Position numbers and translations under genes: made by a program | Source of the DNA: Pseudothauera nasutitermitis | GTDB lineage: Bacteria; Pseudomonadota; Gammaproteobacteria; Burkholderiales; Rhodocyclaceae | Reading direction: 5' to 3' | Assembly: GCF_004801295.1 (NCBI RefSeq) | Contig: NZ_SSOC01000002.1 | Coordinates: forward strand, 558,001 to 622,000 | Length of the DNA stretch: 64,000 nucleotides | Part shown: in pieces, positions 1 through 9,735 of the stretch | Layout: each line of letters opens with the position of its first letter | Position numbering within the stretch: position 1 is the stretch's first letter | The notes under the pieces: model-generated | Databases searched by the model: none | The model's input: the letters and a program-made list of their open reading frames with translations, nothing else | Told to the model about the DNA's origin: nothing

Positions 1-1182
1 GCGACCATCGGCGGGGATGAGCAGTTCGTGCTGGCCCTGCCGGTGCGGGGCACCGAATGGCTGCTCGGCCTGACCATGAAACGCGATGTGGTGCTGGCTC
101 CGCTGCGCACCCTGCTGATCGGCTTCGCCGTGGTGCTCGCGCTGGCCGGCGCGGTCGCCGCCGGCATCGCCTCGGCCGTGCTCGCCCGCCTGCTCGCCGG
201 CCTGCGCACCATCCGCCGCGCGCTGGCCGACATCGCCCAGGGCGAAGGCGATCTGACCGCCCGCCTGGACATCCGCTCCGACGACGAGATCGGCAAGGTG
301 GCGCAGGCCTTCAACACCTTCCTGGGCCGCCTGCACGAGATGTTCCGCTCCCTCAGCGGCGAAACCGCCCAGCTCACCGCCGGCGTGCGCGAACTCGAAC
401 GTACCATGGGCACCATCGCCGCCGAATCCAGCCAGTTGGCGGACATTTCCAGCGCCAACGCAGCCACCATCGAGCAGATCACCGTGGCCGTCTCGCACAT
501 CGCCGACAACGCCGGCGACGCCGACCGGCTGATGCGCGAGACCGGGGAACTGTCGACCAGCGGCGTCGAGCAGGTGCGCGAGGCCGCCGGCAACGCCGAG
601 CGCACCATGGGCGAGGTGAACGCCCTGTCCGGCGTGCTGGAACAGCTGGAAAGCAGTTCCGGGCAGATCAGCGGCATCGTCGAGGTGATCCGCGAGATCG
701 CCGACCAGACCAATCTGCTGGCGCTCAATGCGGCCATCGAGGCGGCGCGCGCCGGCGAACAGGGGCGCGGCTTCGCCGTGGTTGCCGACGAGGTGCGCAA
801 GCTCGCCGAGCGCACCTCCGGCGCCACGCTGGAAATCAGCCACATGATCGAGCGGGTGCGCACCGACACCAGCCAGGCCGCCACCCGCATGCGCACCACC
901 ACCAGCGAAGTGCAGACCAGCGTGGAGCTGAGCCACACCGCCGCCGAGCGCATCGCCGAAATGCAGGAACGCCTGCAGGAAGCGGTCGAGCGCATCGGCG
1001 AGATCGCCCTGTCCACCCGCGAACAGACCCAGGCGACCACGCAGATGGCGCAGAGCACCGAGCAGATCAATGCCCGCCTGCTGGCCGCCGACGACGCACT
1101 GCAGGTCTCGCGCAAAACCCTGGCGGGCATGCGCACGGTGGCCGACACCACGGAAAAGCAGCTCTCCAGCTTCCGCCTGTAA
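1..1182 (+). CDS. Methyl-accepting chemotaxis protein (5' end outside window)
   Basis: The reading frame is open from base 1, so the N-terminus lies outside the window; the GTG at 28 is only the first internal start-like codon. What remains is the tail of a periplasmic sensor domain (ending near residue 35), one membrane segment (about residues 40-70), a HAMP linker containing the [11 protein letters not shown] motif, and a long cytoplasmic coiled-coil signalling domain with the conserved hairpin tip [19 protein letters not shown]. By family knowledge such receptors pass ligand signals to CheA/CheW and are methylated by CheR. No C-terminal CheR-tethering pentapeptide is seen. A strong hairpin terminator follows directly. 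The ligand cannot be inferred from what is visible. Confidence 0.93.
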   Translation, partial: ATIGGDEQFVLALPVRGTEWLLGLTMKRDVVLAPLRTLLIGFAVVLALAGAVAAGIASAVLARLLAGLRTIRRALADIAQGEGDLTARLDIRSDDEIGKVAQAFNTFLGRLHEMFRSLSGETAQLTAGVRELERTMGTIAAESSQLADISSANAATIEQITVAVSHIADNAGDADRLMRETGELSTSGVEQVREAAGNAERTMGEVNALSGVLEQLESSSGQISGIVEVIREIADQTNLLALNAAIEAARAGEQGRGFAVVADEVRKLAERTSGATLEISHMIERVRTDTSQAATRMRTTTSEVQTSVELSHTAAERIAEMQERLQEAVERIGEIALSTREQTQATTQMAQSTEQINARLLAADDALQVSRKTLAGMRTVADTTEKQLSSFRL

Positions 1183-1190
1183 AAACGGCC

Positions 1191-1224
1191 GAAGCGGCGG
1201 GATCACCCCGCCGCTTCGTTTTTT
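1191..1224 (+). terminator. Rho-independent terminator of the first chemoreceptor gene
   Basis: A perfect 11-bp stem (1191-1201 with 1207-1217) and a 5-nt loop are followed by G and six T residues. It sits 8 nt after the stop codon and between two convergent chemoreceptor genes. An A-run at 1181-1185 on the other side suggests it could also work for the minus-strand gene. Confidence 0.85.
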
Positions 1225-1234
1225 CTGCAGGCGC

Positions 1235-3310
1235 TCAGATCCGGAAACGCGACACCGAACGTTCCAGCATCCTCGAAACGTCCGCCAGCGTCCGGGAAGT
1301 ACCGGCCACGTTGGCCACCGCTGCGGCCCCCTCTTCCGACATCTCGGCAATGCGCTCGACGTTCTGCGAGATCGCGGTGGCCGCTGCCGACTGTTCCTGC
1401 GTGGCGCTCTGGATGTCCCCCACCAGCCTCATGCAGCGCTCCGCCGCACCCTGGATCGCCGCCAGCGCGCCACGCGCGGACTCGGTGAGCTGCACCCCGG
1501 ATTGCACCTGCGCCTCGGCATTCTTGGCGCCGCTCGCGGCCTGGCGGGTTTCGTCGCGCAGGGCATCGAGAATCTGCGAGATTTCCGCAGTGGCCGTGCC
1601 GGTACGCTCGGCGAGCTTGCGCACTTCGTCGGCGACCACGGCGAAGCCGCGCCCCTGTTCGCCGGCGCGCGCCGCCTCGATGGCCGCATTGAGCGCCAGC
1701 AGATTGGTCTGGTCGGCGATCTCGCGGATCACCGTGGCAATGCGCCCGATGTCTTCCGAGGAAGCGTTCAGGCGGTCCATGGCCTGCGCGGTCAGTTCCG
1801 CCGTGCGCGCCACCTTGCCGATCTCGTCGGCCGCCAGACCCACGCGTCCCAGCCCCTCGCTGGCCAGCGTGGAGGATTCGCGCGCCACCTCGGCGGCGGT
1901 GCGCGCGTGCTCGGCCACCTCGTTGATCGCCACGGTGACCTGCTGGATCACCGCCGCGGTGGACGAGGCCGCCTCGCTGGAGGCCGCCGCGCCGCCGGAC
2001 ACCTCCTCGCTGCTGCTCGCCAGCACGCCGGACTGCGTGGCCACCCGGCAGGCGGACTGCTGGATGGACACCAGGATGGTCTGCATGTTGGCCACCATGC
2101 AGTTGAACGCATCGGCCAGCCGGCCGATCTCGTCGTTGCGCGTGACACGCACCACCCGGCGCAGATCGCCCTCGCGCTGCGCCAGCACCACCATCTGTTC
2201 CAGTTCGCGCAGGTCGCGCACCACGCCGCGCACGTAGAGGAACAGATACGCCTCGAAGGCCAGCACCAGCAGGATCAGTGTGCCGAACAGGGCCAGCGCT
2301 CCCTGGTAGCGCCCCTCGGCCGCGTGCATCTCCTCCTCGCCCACGCGCAGTTGCACATCGACCAGGCTGTCGAGCAGGCTGGCCATGCGCTCGTGATCGA
2401 AGCGCGCGTCGTCGCGCGACAGAAGACGCGCCGCCACCGGATCATTGGCGGCCAGCAAGCGCCGGCCATCGTCCACATAGCGGAAGAAGCTGCTGAACAG
2501 CCCGTCGAGATCGTCGGCCAGACGGCGTTCGTCGGGCAACAGCGGGGTGGCGCGGTACTCCTGCCAGCGCACGCGCAGACGCTCGGCCTCGGTGTCGATG
2601 CGGGCCATCCGCTCGGCCAGCATGTCATCGTCGGCGGTCGCCAGCACCATGCGCGCCTGATTGGCCGCATCGCGCACGTCGGCCAGTTCGCTGACCACCA
2701 GCAAGCGGTTGTTGTACACCGACTGCATGGCATCGCTGGCGGCCTTGAGGCCCACGTAGCCGGTTACCCCGGCGGCCAGCACGGCGAGCAGGATGGCCAC
2801 CATGCCGACGGCCAGGCGCGCACGCATGCTCATGCCAAGCAGGCCGCCGAGCAACCCGGTACGCACCACCTGGCCATTGCGGATCGCCAGCCCGCGCGCC
2901 CGTCCTGCGCGGAAACGCCGGTACAGGCGCTCCACTGCCCGCACGCGCGCCGGATCGGCACGCCGCCGCACCGACTCGTAGCCGACGATCTGGCCGTTCT
3001 CGCGCACCGGCGAGGCAAAGGCTTCCACCCAGTAGTAGCCGCCATCCTTGCGCCGGTTCTTCACGAATCCGCGCCACACCTCGCCGCCCTTCAGGCAGTT
3101 CCACAGGTCGGCGAAGGCCTCCGCCGGCATGTCGGGATGACGGATCAGGTTGTGCGGCTGGCCGATCAGTTCCTCGCGGGTGAACCCGGAAAGCTCGATG
3201 AACAGATCGTTGGCATCGACGATGCGTCCCTTCAGATCCGTGCGGCTGTGGATGAAGCGCCCGTCGGGGACTTCGGTTTCGACATCGGTGACCGGTTGAT
3301 TCACTCTCAT
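1235..3310 (-). CDS. PAS-4HB-HAMP methyl-accepting chemotaxis protein
   Basis: This 691-aa receptor starts at ATG 3310, with GGGGGA 6 nt upstream. An upstream in-frame start at 3451 is rejected because its extra 47 residues are low-complexity and lack a ribosome site. Residues 5-125 form an Aer-like cytoplasmic PAS domain ([24 protein letters not shown] and KDGGYYWV motifs). It is followed by a membrane segment near 160-185, a four-helix-bundle periplasmic sensor (contains [16 protein letters not shown]), a second membrane segment near 330-350, HAMP, and the signalling domain with the canonical hairpin tip. A PAS plus a periplasmic 4HB sensor in one chain suggests two inputs, such as redox or energy state plus a small ligand. 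This is inferred from domain types. Confidence 0.93.
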   Translation of the reverse strand: MRVNQPVTDVETEVPDGRFIHSRTDLKGRIVDANDLFIELSGFTREELIGQPHNLIRHPDMPAEAFADLWNCLKGGEVWRGFVKNRRKDGGYYWVEAFASPVRENGQIVGYESVRRRADPARVRAVERLYRRFRAGRARGLAIRNGQVVRTGLLGGLLGMSMRARLAVGMVAILLAVLAAGVTGYVGLKAASDAMQSVYNNRLLVVSELADVRDAANQARMVLATADDDMLAERMARIDTEAERLRVRWQEYRATPLLPDERRLADDLDGLFSSFFRYVDDGRRLLAANDPVAARLLSRDDARFDHERMASLLDSLVDVQLRVGEEEMHAAEGRYQGALALFGTLILLVLAFEAYLFLYVRGVVRDLRELEQMVVLAQREGDLRRVVRVTRNDEIGRLADAFNCMVANMQTILVSIQQSACRVATQSGVLASSSEEVSGGAAASSEAASSTAAVIQQVTVAINEVAEHARTAAEVARESSTLASEGLGRVGLAADEIGKVARTAELTAQAMDRLNASSEDIGRIATVIREIADQTNLLALNAAIEAARAGEQGRGFAVVADEVRKLAERTGTATAEISQILDALRDETRQAASGAKNAEAQVQSGVQLTESARGALAAIQGAAERCMRLVGDIQSATQEQSAAATAISQNVERIAEMSEEGAAAVANVAGTSRTLADVSRMLERSVSRFRI

Positions 3311-3714
3311 GGTGTCTCCCCCTACCGCTCGGATACCCGCTCGCCAGGCCGGGAAGCGGAAGCGCCCCGGCCCCGCCCGGACAGCCCGCGCAGGCGGCGG
3401 AAAGCACCGTTCGGCGGGCATTGGCAACAATCCTGCACCGTCGGGAAACACCTTGCAACGCCTGAAAAATTAATAACTTATCGCTTTTGGAGAAGCTTCC
3501 ACGGCACCCTTTCGGCATGCAGGAATAGCCATTCCGAGCATCCCGGAATCCCTGCCTGGCCAGCGCGAACAAGGTATCCACGCATTCGCACGTATATTGC
3601 GAAGGGCATATCAGGACGCTTCTTGCATACGACTTTGCGGAGCAATCCGCAAATCGCCCGAAAACCGCGAAAGTACGTGCTAATCTGCCTCCCCGCTTTT
3701 TGTCCGGCTGATTC
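3311..3714. other. 404-bp divergent intergenic region
   Basis: This region separates the minus-strand PAS receptor from the plus-strand chromate transporter and must hold both promoters. It is AT-richer than the flanks. The clearest element is the inverted repeat TTTGCGGA-GCAA-TCCGCAAA at 3634-3653, preceded by CTTGCATACGA at 3622-3632. A closely related arrangement recurs at 14792-14823. No convincing small gene is seen. Confidence 0.6.
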
Positions 3715-4308
3715 ATGGCTGCTTCACCACGCACCGGGGCGGCCTTCGCTCCGCGCTCGCCGCTCGATCTGTTCCTCACTTTCACCGCCCTCGCCCTGCA
3801 GGGTTTCGGTGGCGTGCTGGCGATCGCCCAACGCGAACTGGTGGAACGCAAGCGCTGGCTGAGCCGGGAAGAATTCATCGAGGTCTACGCGCTCTCCCAA
3901 CTGCTGCCCGGCCCCAACATCGTCACCATGGCGCTGCTGCTGGGCGACCGTTTCTTTGGCTGGCGCGGAGCCGCCGCCGCACTGGCCGGCATGCTGGGTG
4001 CCCCGCTGGCCATCGTGCTGGTGCTCGCCGCCGGCTACGTGCGCTTCGCGGAATTGCCCGCGGTGGCCGACGCGTTGCGCGGAATGGGCGCGGTGGCCGC
4101 CGGGTTGATCGCGGGCACGGCGATCAAGCTGATCGGCGGACTGCGCGGCAACCCGCTCGGCGTGGCGGGCTGCGCCGCGCTGGTTCTCGCCACGCTGGTC
4201 GCGGTGGCCATTCTGCGCGTTCCATTGCCCTGGGCGGTCGGCGGACTCGGCGGCCTGGGCTGGTGGCTGGCCTGGAGACGCCTGCGCCGTGCGGGAGAGG
4301 GGCAATGA
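3715..4308 (+). CDS. Chromate transporter, N-terminal half-type subunit (CHR family)
   Basis: A 197-aa hydrophobic protein of the short-chain CHR family. It carries the signature region GFGGVLAIAQRELVERKRWL (residues 30-49), then LLPGPNIV, followed by four or five hydrophobic segments. In this family two six-helix halves encoded by adjacent genes form one antiporter-like exporter, classically for chromate in exchange with sulfate. The next gene overlaps it by the ATGA stop/start junction, as expected for translational coupling of the two halves. Whether the true substrate is chromate cannot be told from sequence alone. Confidence 0.88.
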   Translation: MAASPRTGAAFAPRSPLDLFLTFTALALQGFGGVLAIAQRELVERKRWLSREEFIEVYALSQLLPGPNIVTMALLLGDRFFGWRGAAAALAGMLGAPLAIVLVLAAGYVRFAELPAVADALRGMGAVAAGLIAGTAIKLIGGLRGNPLGVAGCAALVLATLVAVAILRVPLPWAVGGLGGLGWWLAWRRLRRAGEGQ

Positions 4309-4853
4309 ACGCGCTGCCGCTTGCCGACCTGGCGGATCTGCTCGGGCGCCTGCTGGTGCTCTCGCTGCTGTCCATCGGCGGCGCGATGGCGACGGCGCCG
4401 GAACTGCACCGCTATCTGGTCGACGGGCGGGGCTGGCTGGACGATGCCACGTTTTCCTCGGCGGTCGCGCTCGCGCAGGCCGCACCGGGGCCCAACGTGC
4501 TGTTCGTGCCCTTGCTGGGCTATCAACTGGCCGGCCTGACCGGGGCATTCGCCACCCTGGCAGGCATTCTGCTGCCCTCCACCCTGCTTTCGCTGAGCAT
4601 CGGACGCTGGGCGCGGGCGCATCGCCATACCGCCGGCGCCCGCGCATTCACCGCCGGCCTCGCGCCGGTGGCCATTGGCCTGCTGCTGGCCACCGGCTGG
4701 CTGATCGCCCGGCCCTATCTCGCCAATGCCGGGCAGCGCGTCGGCACGCTGGCGCTCATCGCTATCACCCTGGGAATACTGCTGAAAACCCGCGTGGCAC
4801 CGATCTGGCTGCTGATGCTGGGCGCGCTGGCCGGTCTGCTCGGTCTGGCCTGA
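4305..4853 (+). CDS. Chromate transporter, C-terminal half-type subunit (CHR family)
   Basis: A 182-aa membrane protein homologous to the preceding gene. The paired CHR motifs are visible: LSIGGAMATAPELHRYLVD near residue 22 and LAQAAPGPNVLFVPLLGYQ near residue 60. The ATG at 4305 overlaps the upstream TGA (ATGA) and has GGGAGAGGGG just upstream, so it is preferred over the start at 4263, which would add a non-homologous tail. With the upstream gene it forms a heteromeric chromate/sulfate-type transporter. Expression is probably a two-gene operon from the 3311-3714 region. Confidence 0.88.
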   Translation: MNALPLADLADLLGRLLVLSLLSIGGAMATAPELHRYLVDGRGWLDDATFSSAVALAQAAPGPNVLFVPLLGYQLAGLTGAFATLAGILLPSTLLSLSIGRWARAHRHTAGARAFTAGLAPVAIGLLLATGWLIARPYLANAGQRVGTLALIAITLGILLKTRVAPIWLLMLGALAGLLGLA

Positions 4854-4899
4854 GCCCTTTCCACAAGACACAAATCGCCACATTTCATTTGAAGACGGG

Positions 4900-4915
4900 C
4901 GTGACCTACGTCACG
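4900..4915. promoter_or_regulatory. CRP/Vfr-like palindrome upstream of PAS chemoreceptor
   Basis: CGTGAC-CTAC-GTCACG is a perfect 6-bp inverted repeat. Written as GTGA-N6-TCAC (4901-4914), it matches the core of CRP/Vfr-type sites. It lies about 180 bp before the chemoreceptor start at 5095, in an AT-rich stretch (4920-5000) that probably holds the promoter. Identity of the binding protein is inferred. Confidence 0.4.
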
Positions 4916-5094
4916 GGCAATCCAATCAACATCATCGTAAATAATGATGTTCTTATGGGGCAAGTTATTACGTTCGTGCTAGGCTTTCCCGCATAATAAA
5001 CCGGCTCCGGTCCCGGTCCGTACCAGAACGGACAGCCGAATCAGCGGGTTGGGCGGCGGATCGCGCCCCTCGCACCCCTCCCCTCGTGAGAGCC

Positions 5095-6729
5095 ATGCGC
5101 AAGAACCTCCCCGTCAACAACGTAGAAACCTTGCTACCGGAAGGCGAGTTCATCTACTCGCGCACCGACCTGCAAAGCATCATCGTCGAAGCCAACGACG
5201 CCTTCGCGAAGATCAGCGGATACCAGCGCGAGGACATGATCGGCCAGCCGCACAACATGGTGCGCCATCCGGACATGCCGCCCGAGGCCTTCGCCGACAT
5301 GTGGCGCGATCTGCAGGACGGACGCCCGTGGCGCGGCCTGGTGAAGAACCGGCGCAGCGACGGCGGCTACTACTGGGTGGTGGCCAACGCCTCCCCCGTG
5401 CGCGAGAACGGCCGCGTGGTGGGCTACCAGTCGGTGCGCTCGCGGCCCACGCGCGAAGAAGTCTCGGCGGCGGAAAACGCTTACCGGCGCATCCGTTCCG
5501 GAGACCGTTCGATCACCGTGCTGCACGGCCGCGTCGTACCCGCGCGCATCTCCCTGCCGGCCCGCCTGCGTTCCGCCCCGGTGCAACTGGCCGGTGCCGG
5601 CGTGCTGCTGCTGGCGCTGGCCGGCGCCGCGCTCACCGCAGGGCTGAACGCCACCGGGATCGGCGCCCTGCTCGGCATCGGCGCGGGCTCGGTCGGCCTG
5701 CTGTGGGCACTGTACTTCCTCTTCGGCTTCCTGCCCGGCCTGCATGCCGATACGGCCGCCCTGCGCGACTACCTGGGCGGGCTGCTGGCCTCCGGCGACC
5801 TGCGCCGGCGCTTCGAGCTGAAGCGTCGTGACGGGCTCGGCGACATCGCACTCGAAGTGGATCGCTTCGTGTCCTCCGTGCAGGCCACCATGCAAGGCAT
5901 GGGCGATACCGCCGAGCAGGTCGCCAAGGTGTCTTCCGAGGTCGGCAGCGGCGTGGGCCGGGTCAACGATGCCGCGCAGGTGCAGGGCGAAGCCACCTCC
6001 AGCGCGGCAGCCGGCATCCAGCAGATCACCGTCTCCATCGGCGAGGTCGCCGAGCATGCCGCCGCCACGCGCAGCGCGGCGCAGACCGCCAGCGAGGTTT
6101 CCGAGCGCGGCGCGGAACTGTCCTCCAAGGCCAGCGCGACCATCCACGACCTTGCCTGCACCGTGCGCGACACCGCCGAGCAGGTGGAACTGCTGGGCTC
6201 GCAATCCGCGGAGATCTCCCGCATCACCGGCGTCATCCGCGAGATCGCCGACCAGACCAATCTGCTGGCGCTCAACGCGGCCATCGAGGCGGCGCGCGCC
6301 GGCGAACAGGGGCGCGGCTTCGCCGTGGTCGCCGACGAGGTGCGCAAGCTCGCCGAACGCACCAGCCAGGCCACCGCCGAAATCGGCGGCATGGTCGGCG
6401 CCATCCAGGTCGAGACGCAGAAGGCCGTGGACGGCATGCGCTCCGGCGCCCAGCAGGTGGAAAGCGGGGTGACCCTGGTGCAGGAGGCCCAGCATGCGCT
6501 GCGCGACATCAACCAGCAGATGCGTCTGACGCTGGAGATGGTCAACGACATCTCGCACTCCTCCGCCGAACAGCAGGACGCGATGGTCTCCATGGCACAG
6601 AACGTCGAGCGCGTGGCCAGCATGACCGACCGCAACATGGCCGTGGTCAGCGAAACCCACGGCGCCGTCTCCAGCCTGGAACAGGCCGTGGGGCGCATGC
6701 GCAAGTCCGTCGGCCAGTTCAGCATCTGA
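5095..6729 (+). CDS. Aer-like PAS methyl-accepting chemotaxis protein
   Basis: This 544-aa protein starts at ATG 5095; a GTG at 5086 in the same frame is a weaker alternative. Residues 1-120 are a PAS domain close to that of the 1235-3310 receptor ([36 protein letters not shown]). Two adjacent hydrophobic segments (about 160-185 and 190-215) are joined by a very short loop, so no sizeable periplasmic domain exists, as in the energy/redox receptor Aer. A HAMP-like linker and a cytoplasmic signalling domain with the standard tip follow. FAD binding is expected from the family but key residues cannot be verified by eye. It probably senses internal redox or electron-transport state. Confidence 0.92.
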   Translation: MRKNLPVNNVETLLPEGEFIYSRTDLQSIIVEANDAFAKISGYQREDMIGQPHNMVRHPDMPPEAFADMWRDLQDGRPWRGLVKNRRSDGGYYWVVANASPVRENGRVVGYQSVRSRPTREEVSAAENAYRRIRSGDRSITVLHGRVVPARISLPARLRSAPVQLAGAGVLLLALAGAALTAGLNATGIGALLGIGAGSVGLLWALYFLFGFLPGLHADTAALRDYLGGLLASGDLRRRFELKRRDGLGDIALEVDRFVSSVQATMQGMGDTAEQVAKVSSEVGSGVGRVNDAAQVQGEATSSAAAGIQQITVSIGEVAEHAAATRSAAQTASEVSERGAELSSKASATIHDLACTVRDTAEQVELLGSQSAEISRITGVIREIADQTNLLALNAAIEAARAGEQGRGFAVVADEVRKLAERTSQATAEIGGMVGAIQVETQKAVDGMRSGAQQVESGVTLVQEAQHALRDINQQMRLTLEMVNDISHSSAEQQDAMVSMAQNVERVASMTDRNMAVVSETHGAVSSLEQAVGRMRKSVGQFSI

Positions 6730-6734
6730 ACGTC

Positions 6735-6764
6735 GCCGCCCGCCGTGCGTGGGCGGTGGGCGGC
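6735..6764. terminator. GC-rich hairpin between convergent genes
   Basis: GCCGCCC (6735-6741) pairs with GGGCGGC (6758-6764) and contains an inner GCC/GGC pairing. It lies between the chemoreceptor stop and the convergent amidase stop at 6782. There is only a short T-run nearby (CTCTTTT), so it is a plausible but weak terminator. Confidence 0.4.
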
Positions 6765-6781
6765 TCCCGGGCGCGCTCTTT

Positions 6782-7588
6782 TCAATCCTCCGCCGGCAGC
6801 ACCGGCGGTATCCGCTCGCCGCGCGCATCGGCAGTCGCCTCGTCATCCGCCGGCTTCCCCGCGTGCAGGCAGGCGGCGATGGCGGTGGCCAGCTCGTCGG
6901 CCATGCGCGCCTGATGGAGCGGGTCGGCCAGGCGCAGCTCCTCTGCGCGGTGGCGGATCACTCCGCCCTCGAACAGCACCGCTGGCATCCGCGCATGGCG
7001 CAGCACCGCGAGTTCATCGTAGTAATGCACCGCATGGGCATGGTCCGCATATTCGCGGCGCTGCCCGTTCTTGTGCGTGGGCGCGAACCCGCCGCGCTGC
7101 AGCCGCGCGCCCATCGCCCGCGCGCACAGCACGCTGCGCGCGGTGTCCAGGTTGGCGCGCGAGACGAACAGCGAATGGCCGGCCCAGCGGTCGCTGTAGA
7201 ACTGCCGGCGGCCGGCCCAGTGCCAGGCCCGCAACTCGTGCTCGCCGACCGAATCGTGGTGGATGGACACGAGGAAATCCGCGCCCGCCCCGGCCGCCGC
7301 GCGCGGGCGCTCCTGCAGGGAGGCGATGCGCCCGTCGGCGTTGATCAGCAAGGTGCGCAGGCCGCGCGCCCGCAGCGCCTCCACCAGATGCGCGGCCAGT
7401 TCGCGGTTGAAGGACAGCTCGCTACGCCCGCGCGCGCTCATCGCGCCCGGCGCCGCCTCGGTATGGCCGATATCCACCGCCACCAGCGGCGCGGCAGCGC
7501 CGGATGCCGGCGCGCAGGGCGCGACGCCGCACAACGCGAACATAGCGGAAGCGACGCGGACGGCAAGTGGACGCATCGGGACGGGCAT
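6782..7588 (-). CDS. N-acetylmuramoyl-L-alanine amidase (Amidase_3 family), exported
   Basis: A 268-aa zinc amidase predicted to cleave the amide bond between MurNAc and the peptide stem of peptidoglycan. Metal ligands and catalytic residues of the family are visible in order: His in VAVDIGHTE, Glu in LSFNRE, His in VSIHHDS, and Glu in VLFEGGV near the C-terminus. The N-terminus (MRPLAVRVASAMFALCGVAP) is a signal peptide, placing the enzyme in the periplasm. Starts at 7588 and 7576 are both possible, neither with a strong ribosome site; the upstream extension to 7765 is rejected because it overlaps the divergent lipoprotein gene. No AMIN or SPOR targeting domain is present. Confidence 0.88.
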   Translation of the reverse strand: MPVPMRPLAVRVASAMFALCGVAPCAPASGAAAPLVAVDIGHTEAAPGAMSARGRSELSFNRELAAHLVEALRARGLRTLLINADGRIASLQERPRAAAGAGADFLVSIHHDSVGEHELRAWHWAGRRQFYSDRWAGHSLFVSRANLDTARSVLCARAMGARLQRGGFAPTHKNGQRREYADHAHAVHYYDELAVLRHARMPAVLFEGGVIRHRAEELRLADPLHQARMADELATAIAACLHAGKPADDEATADARGERIPPVLPAED

Positions 7589-7697
7589 GCGGGGAGACAA
7601 ATGGAAACAATGCCCCAGTCTACCCGCACCCGCCGCCCGTCGCGCCGGCGTTCCAGGGCCGGCATAATCACCTCGTGATATTTGCTGGGAGCGGCAC

Positions 7698-7955
7698 ATG
7701 AAAACCATCACCCTGCTGGTACCGGTACTCGCCGTGGCGGCGCTGGCTGGCTGCACCAAGCTCACCGCCGAGAACTACAACCGCCTCAAGCCCGGCATGA
7801 GCTACGAGGAAGTGCGCGCCATCCTCGGCAAGCCGGACAGCTGCAGCGACCTGCTCGCCGCGCGCAACTGCACCTGGGGCAACGAGCAGCGCTCGATCAA
7901 TGTCAGCTTCGTCGGCGATCAGGCCGTGCTGTTCCAGTCCGACAACATCCGCTGA
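7698..7955 (+). CDS. Small outer-membrane-type lipoprotein, BamE/SmpA-like fold
   Basis: An 85-aa protein with a lipoprotein signal: a hydrophobic stretch ends in LAGC, so Cys19 would be lipidated. The mature part (LKPGMSYEEVRAILGKPDSC) resembles the compact domain of BamE/OmlA and DUF3862 proteins, in which a start like PGMSxxEVxxxLGxP is typical. A Cys pair (in DSCS and RNCTW) could form a disulfide. The function is not known; the fold is associated with envelope assembly or binding. It is transcribed divergently from the amidase. Confidence 0.8.
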   Translation: MKTITLLVPVLAVAALAGCTKLTAENYNRLKPGMSYEEVRAILGKPDSCSDLLAARNCTWGNEQRSINVSFVGDQAVLFQSDNIR

Positions 7956-8116
7956 AGCCGCTGCGGCGCACCATGAGCAAGCGCGCGCACCACCGACCTC
8001 CCCACGGCGGTGCGCAAGCACACTTCGCGTAGCGCGAAGTTGGTCTCATTTTCCAGACTTTCACCGCATTTCGACGCAAAACACCCCTTGGCACGCTGAA
8101 TGCTTTGTCTGGCCTG

Positions 8117-8131
8117 ACTGGTCTGACCGGT
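8117..8131. promoter_or_regulatory. Probable GntR (FadR-type) operator
   Basis: ACTGGTCTGACCGGT is a palindrome with six of seven paired positions around a central T, and it contains TGGTCTGACC, close to the TGGTnnnACCA core of FadR-subfamily GntR proteins. It lies 32 bp before the GntR gene, suggesting autoregulation and control of the downstream transporter/allantoate operon. Confidence 0.5.
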
Positions 8132-8162
8132 CGGTCCTGTTCAATCAGCGCATCCATCGTCC

Positions 8163-8864
8163 ATGCCCAGCGTCTCCAGCATTGCCGCCCAAGCCCTCCA
8201 GCGCCGCATCGTCTCGGGTGAATTCGCCCAGGGCGCGATGCTGCCCGCCCAGCGCGAACTGGCCGAGAGCCTGAACATCAGCCGCGCCTCGCTGCGCGAG
8301 GCCGTCTCGATGCTCGAAGCCCTCGGCCTGGTGCGCGCCCAGGCGGGCAAGGGCGTGCTGGTGACCTGGGGCCGCAAGGCCGATCCGGAGCACGTGCCCG
8401 CCGGGCCGTCGGCGGTGCCGCCCAACGCCCTGTTCGAGTTCCGCCAGGCGCTCGAACCGGCCTGGGCGGGCCTCGCCGCGCAGCGCGCCAGCGCCGCCGA
8501 CCACGCGGAACTGCACGCCATCCAGCAGGAAATGGAAAACGCGCTGGCGGCCGGCGATCTGGTGCACGCCTCGGAGATGGATCTGCGCTTCCACCTGCGC
8601 CTGGCGGGCCTGTCCGGCAATCCGCTGATGCGCGCGGCGGCCGCGCAGTTCTCCGCCCAGATCGCCCACTGCCTGCGCCTGCCGTTCGCCGACGTGGGCG
8701 GCATGTGGGCGCCCGCCGACGAGCACCGCGCCATCCTCGCGGCCATCGAGGCGGGCGACGGCGCGGCGGCGGCGCGGGCCATGCGCGCGCATCTGGATTC
8801 GGCCGCGGCACGAACAGGCATCGACTTCGCCAGACCCGACACCCCTTCTTCCCCCCGTCCCTAG
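8163..8864 (+). CDS. GntR-family regulator, FadR/FCD subfamily
   Basis: A 233-aa regulator with an N-terminal winged helix-turn-helix (residues 5-70; LAESLNISRASLREAVSMLE recognition region) and a helical FCD effector domain (residues 85-215). FCD proteins use a metal site built from Asp/His residues; D-L-R-F-H and the EHR motif near residue 190 fit this. The gene heads an operon for an ABC importer and allantoate breakdown, with only 10 bp to the next gene. A purine-derived ureide or its product glyoxylate is therefore a reasonable effector guess, but this is inference from position. Confidence 0.88.
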   Translation: MPSVSSIAAQALQRRIVSGEFAQGAMLPAQRELAESLNISRASLREAVSMLEALGLVRAQAGKGVLVTWGRKADPEHVPAGPSAVPPNALFEFRQALEPAWAGLAAQRASAADHAELHAIQQEMENALAAGDLVHASEMDLRFHLRLAGLSGNPLMRAAAAQFSAQIAHCLRLPFADVGGMWAPADEHRAILAAIEAGDGAAAARAMRAHLDSAAARTGIDFARPDTPSSPRP

Positions 8865-8874
8865 GAGCCTTGCC

Positions 8875-9669
8875 ATGTCCAACCAACGCCGCAACTTCCT
8901 CCGCAGCGCCCTCGCCGGTGCCGCCCTGCTGGCCTGCGCCAGCCTGCCCGCCCACGCCGACACCCTGGCCGACATCCAGCGCAACGGCACGCTGCGCGTC
9001 GCCGTGCCGCAGGATTTCCCGCCCTTCGGCAGCGTGGGCACCGACCTCAAGCCACAGGGCTACGACATCGACACCGCCGCGCTGATCGCCAGGGAGCTGG
9101 GCGTGAAGGTGGAGCTGATTCCGGTGACCAGCACCAACCGCATCCCCTTCCTGACCACCGGCAAGGCTGATCTGGTGATCTCCAGCCTGGGCAAGAACGC
9201 CGAGCGCGAACTGGTGATCGATTTCTCCGACGCCTACGCGCCCTTCTTCAACGGCGTGTTCGGCCCCGAGGATGCGGCGGTGGCAACGGTCGCCGACCTG
9301 GACGGCAAGACCGTGGGCGTGACCCGCGGCTCGGTGGAAGACCTGGAACTGAGCAAGATCGCCTCCGACAAGGTGACCATCCGCCGCTTCGAGGACAACA
9401 ACGCCACCATCTCCGCCTACCTCACCGGCCAGGTGCAGTTCATCGCCACCGGCAACGTGGTGGCCGCGGCGGTCAATGACCTGACCAAGCTGCGCCGCCT
9501 GTCCGCCAAGTTCCTCATCAAGAACTCGCCGTGCTACGTGGGCGTGGCCAAGGGCCAGTCCGCCCTGCTCACCCGCGTCAATGAAATCATCGCCAAGGCC
9601 AAGACCGACGGTTCCCTGGAAGCCGTCTCCCAGCGCTGGCTGAAGGCCCCCCTGCCGGCCGATCTGTAA
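8875..9669 (+). CDS. ABC transporter substrate-binding protein, family 3 (polar amino acid type)
   Basis: A 264-aa periplasmic binding protein. A signal peptide is present (NFLRSALAGAALLACASLPAHA, cut before DTL), with twin-arginine-like QRRNFLR at residues 4-9. The body shows the SBP_bac_3 hallmarks: GTLRVAVPQDFPPFG, QGYDIDTAALIARELGV and LDGKTVGVTRGSVEDL. AGGAGCC precedes the start. It delivers solute to the two permeases downstream. The operon setting suggests allantoate, allantoin or a related ureide rather than a standard amino acid, an inference untested by sequence. Confidence 0.93.
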   Translation: MSNQRRNFLRSALAGAALLACASLPAHADTLADIQRNGTLRVAVPQDFPPFGSVGTDLKPQGYDIDTAALIARELGVKVELIPVTSTNRIPFLTTGKADLVISSLGKNAERELVIDFSDAYAPFFNGVFGPEDAAVATVADLDGKTVGVTRGSVEDLELSKIASDKVTIRRFEDNNATISAYLTGQVQFIATGNVVAAAVNDLTKLRRLSAKFLIKNSPCYVGVAKGQSALLTRVNEIIAKAKTDGSLEAVSQRWLKAPLPADL

Positions 9670-9679
9670 GCCGCCGCGC

Positions 9680-9705
9680 GCCGGGCGCCGCGTGCGGCGC
9701 CCGGC
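9680..9705 (+). promoter_or_regulatory. Intercistronic stem-loop after the binding-protein gene
   Basis: A perfect 11-bp GC stem (9680-9690 with 9695-9705) with a CGTG loop and no T-run lies in the 66-bp gap between the binding-protein gene and the permease. In ABC operons such structures commonly protect the upstream mRNA and lower downstream expression, giving an excess of binding protein. Confidence 0.55.
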
Positions 9706-9735
9706 CATCTCTTCCCGTACGCCACAGGACGATCC

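Noticed and set aside
5134-6846. A long minus-strand frame opposite the Aer-like chemoreceptor
   Set aside because: It is the complement of a convincing chemoreceptor and shows only shadow composition.
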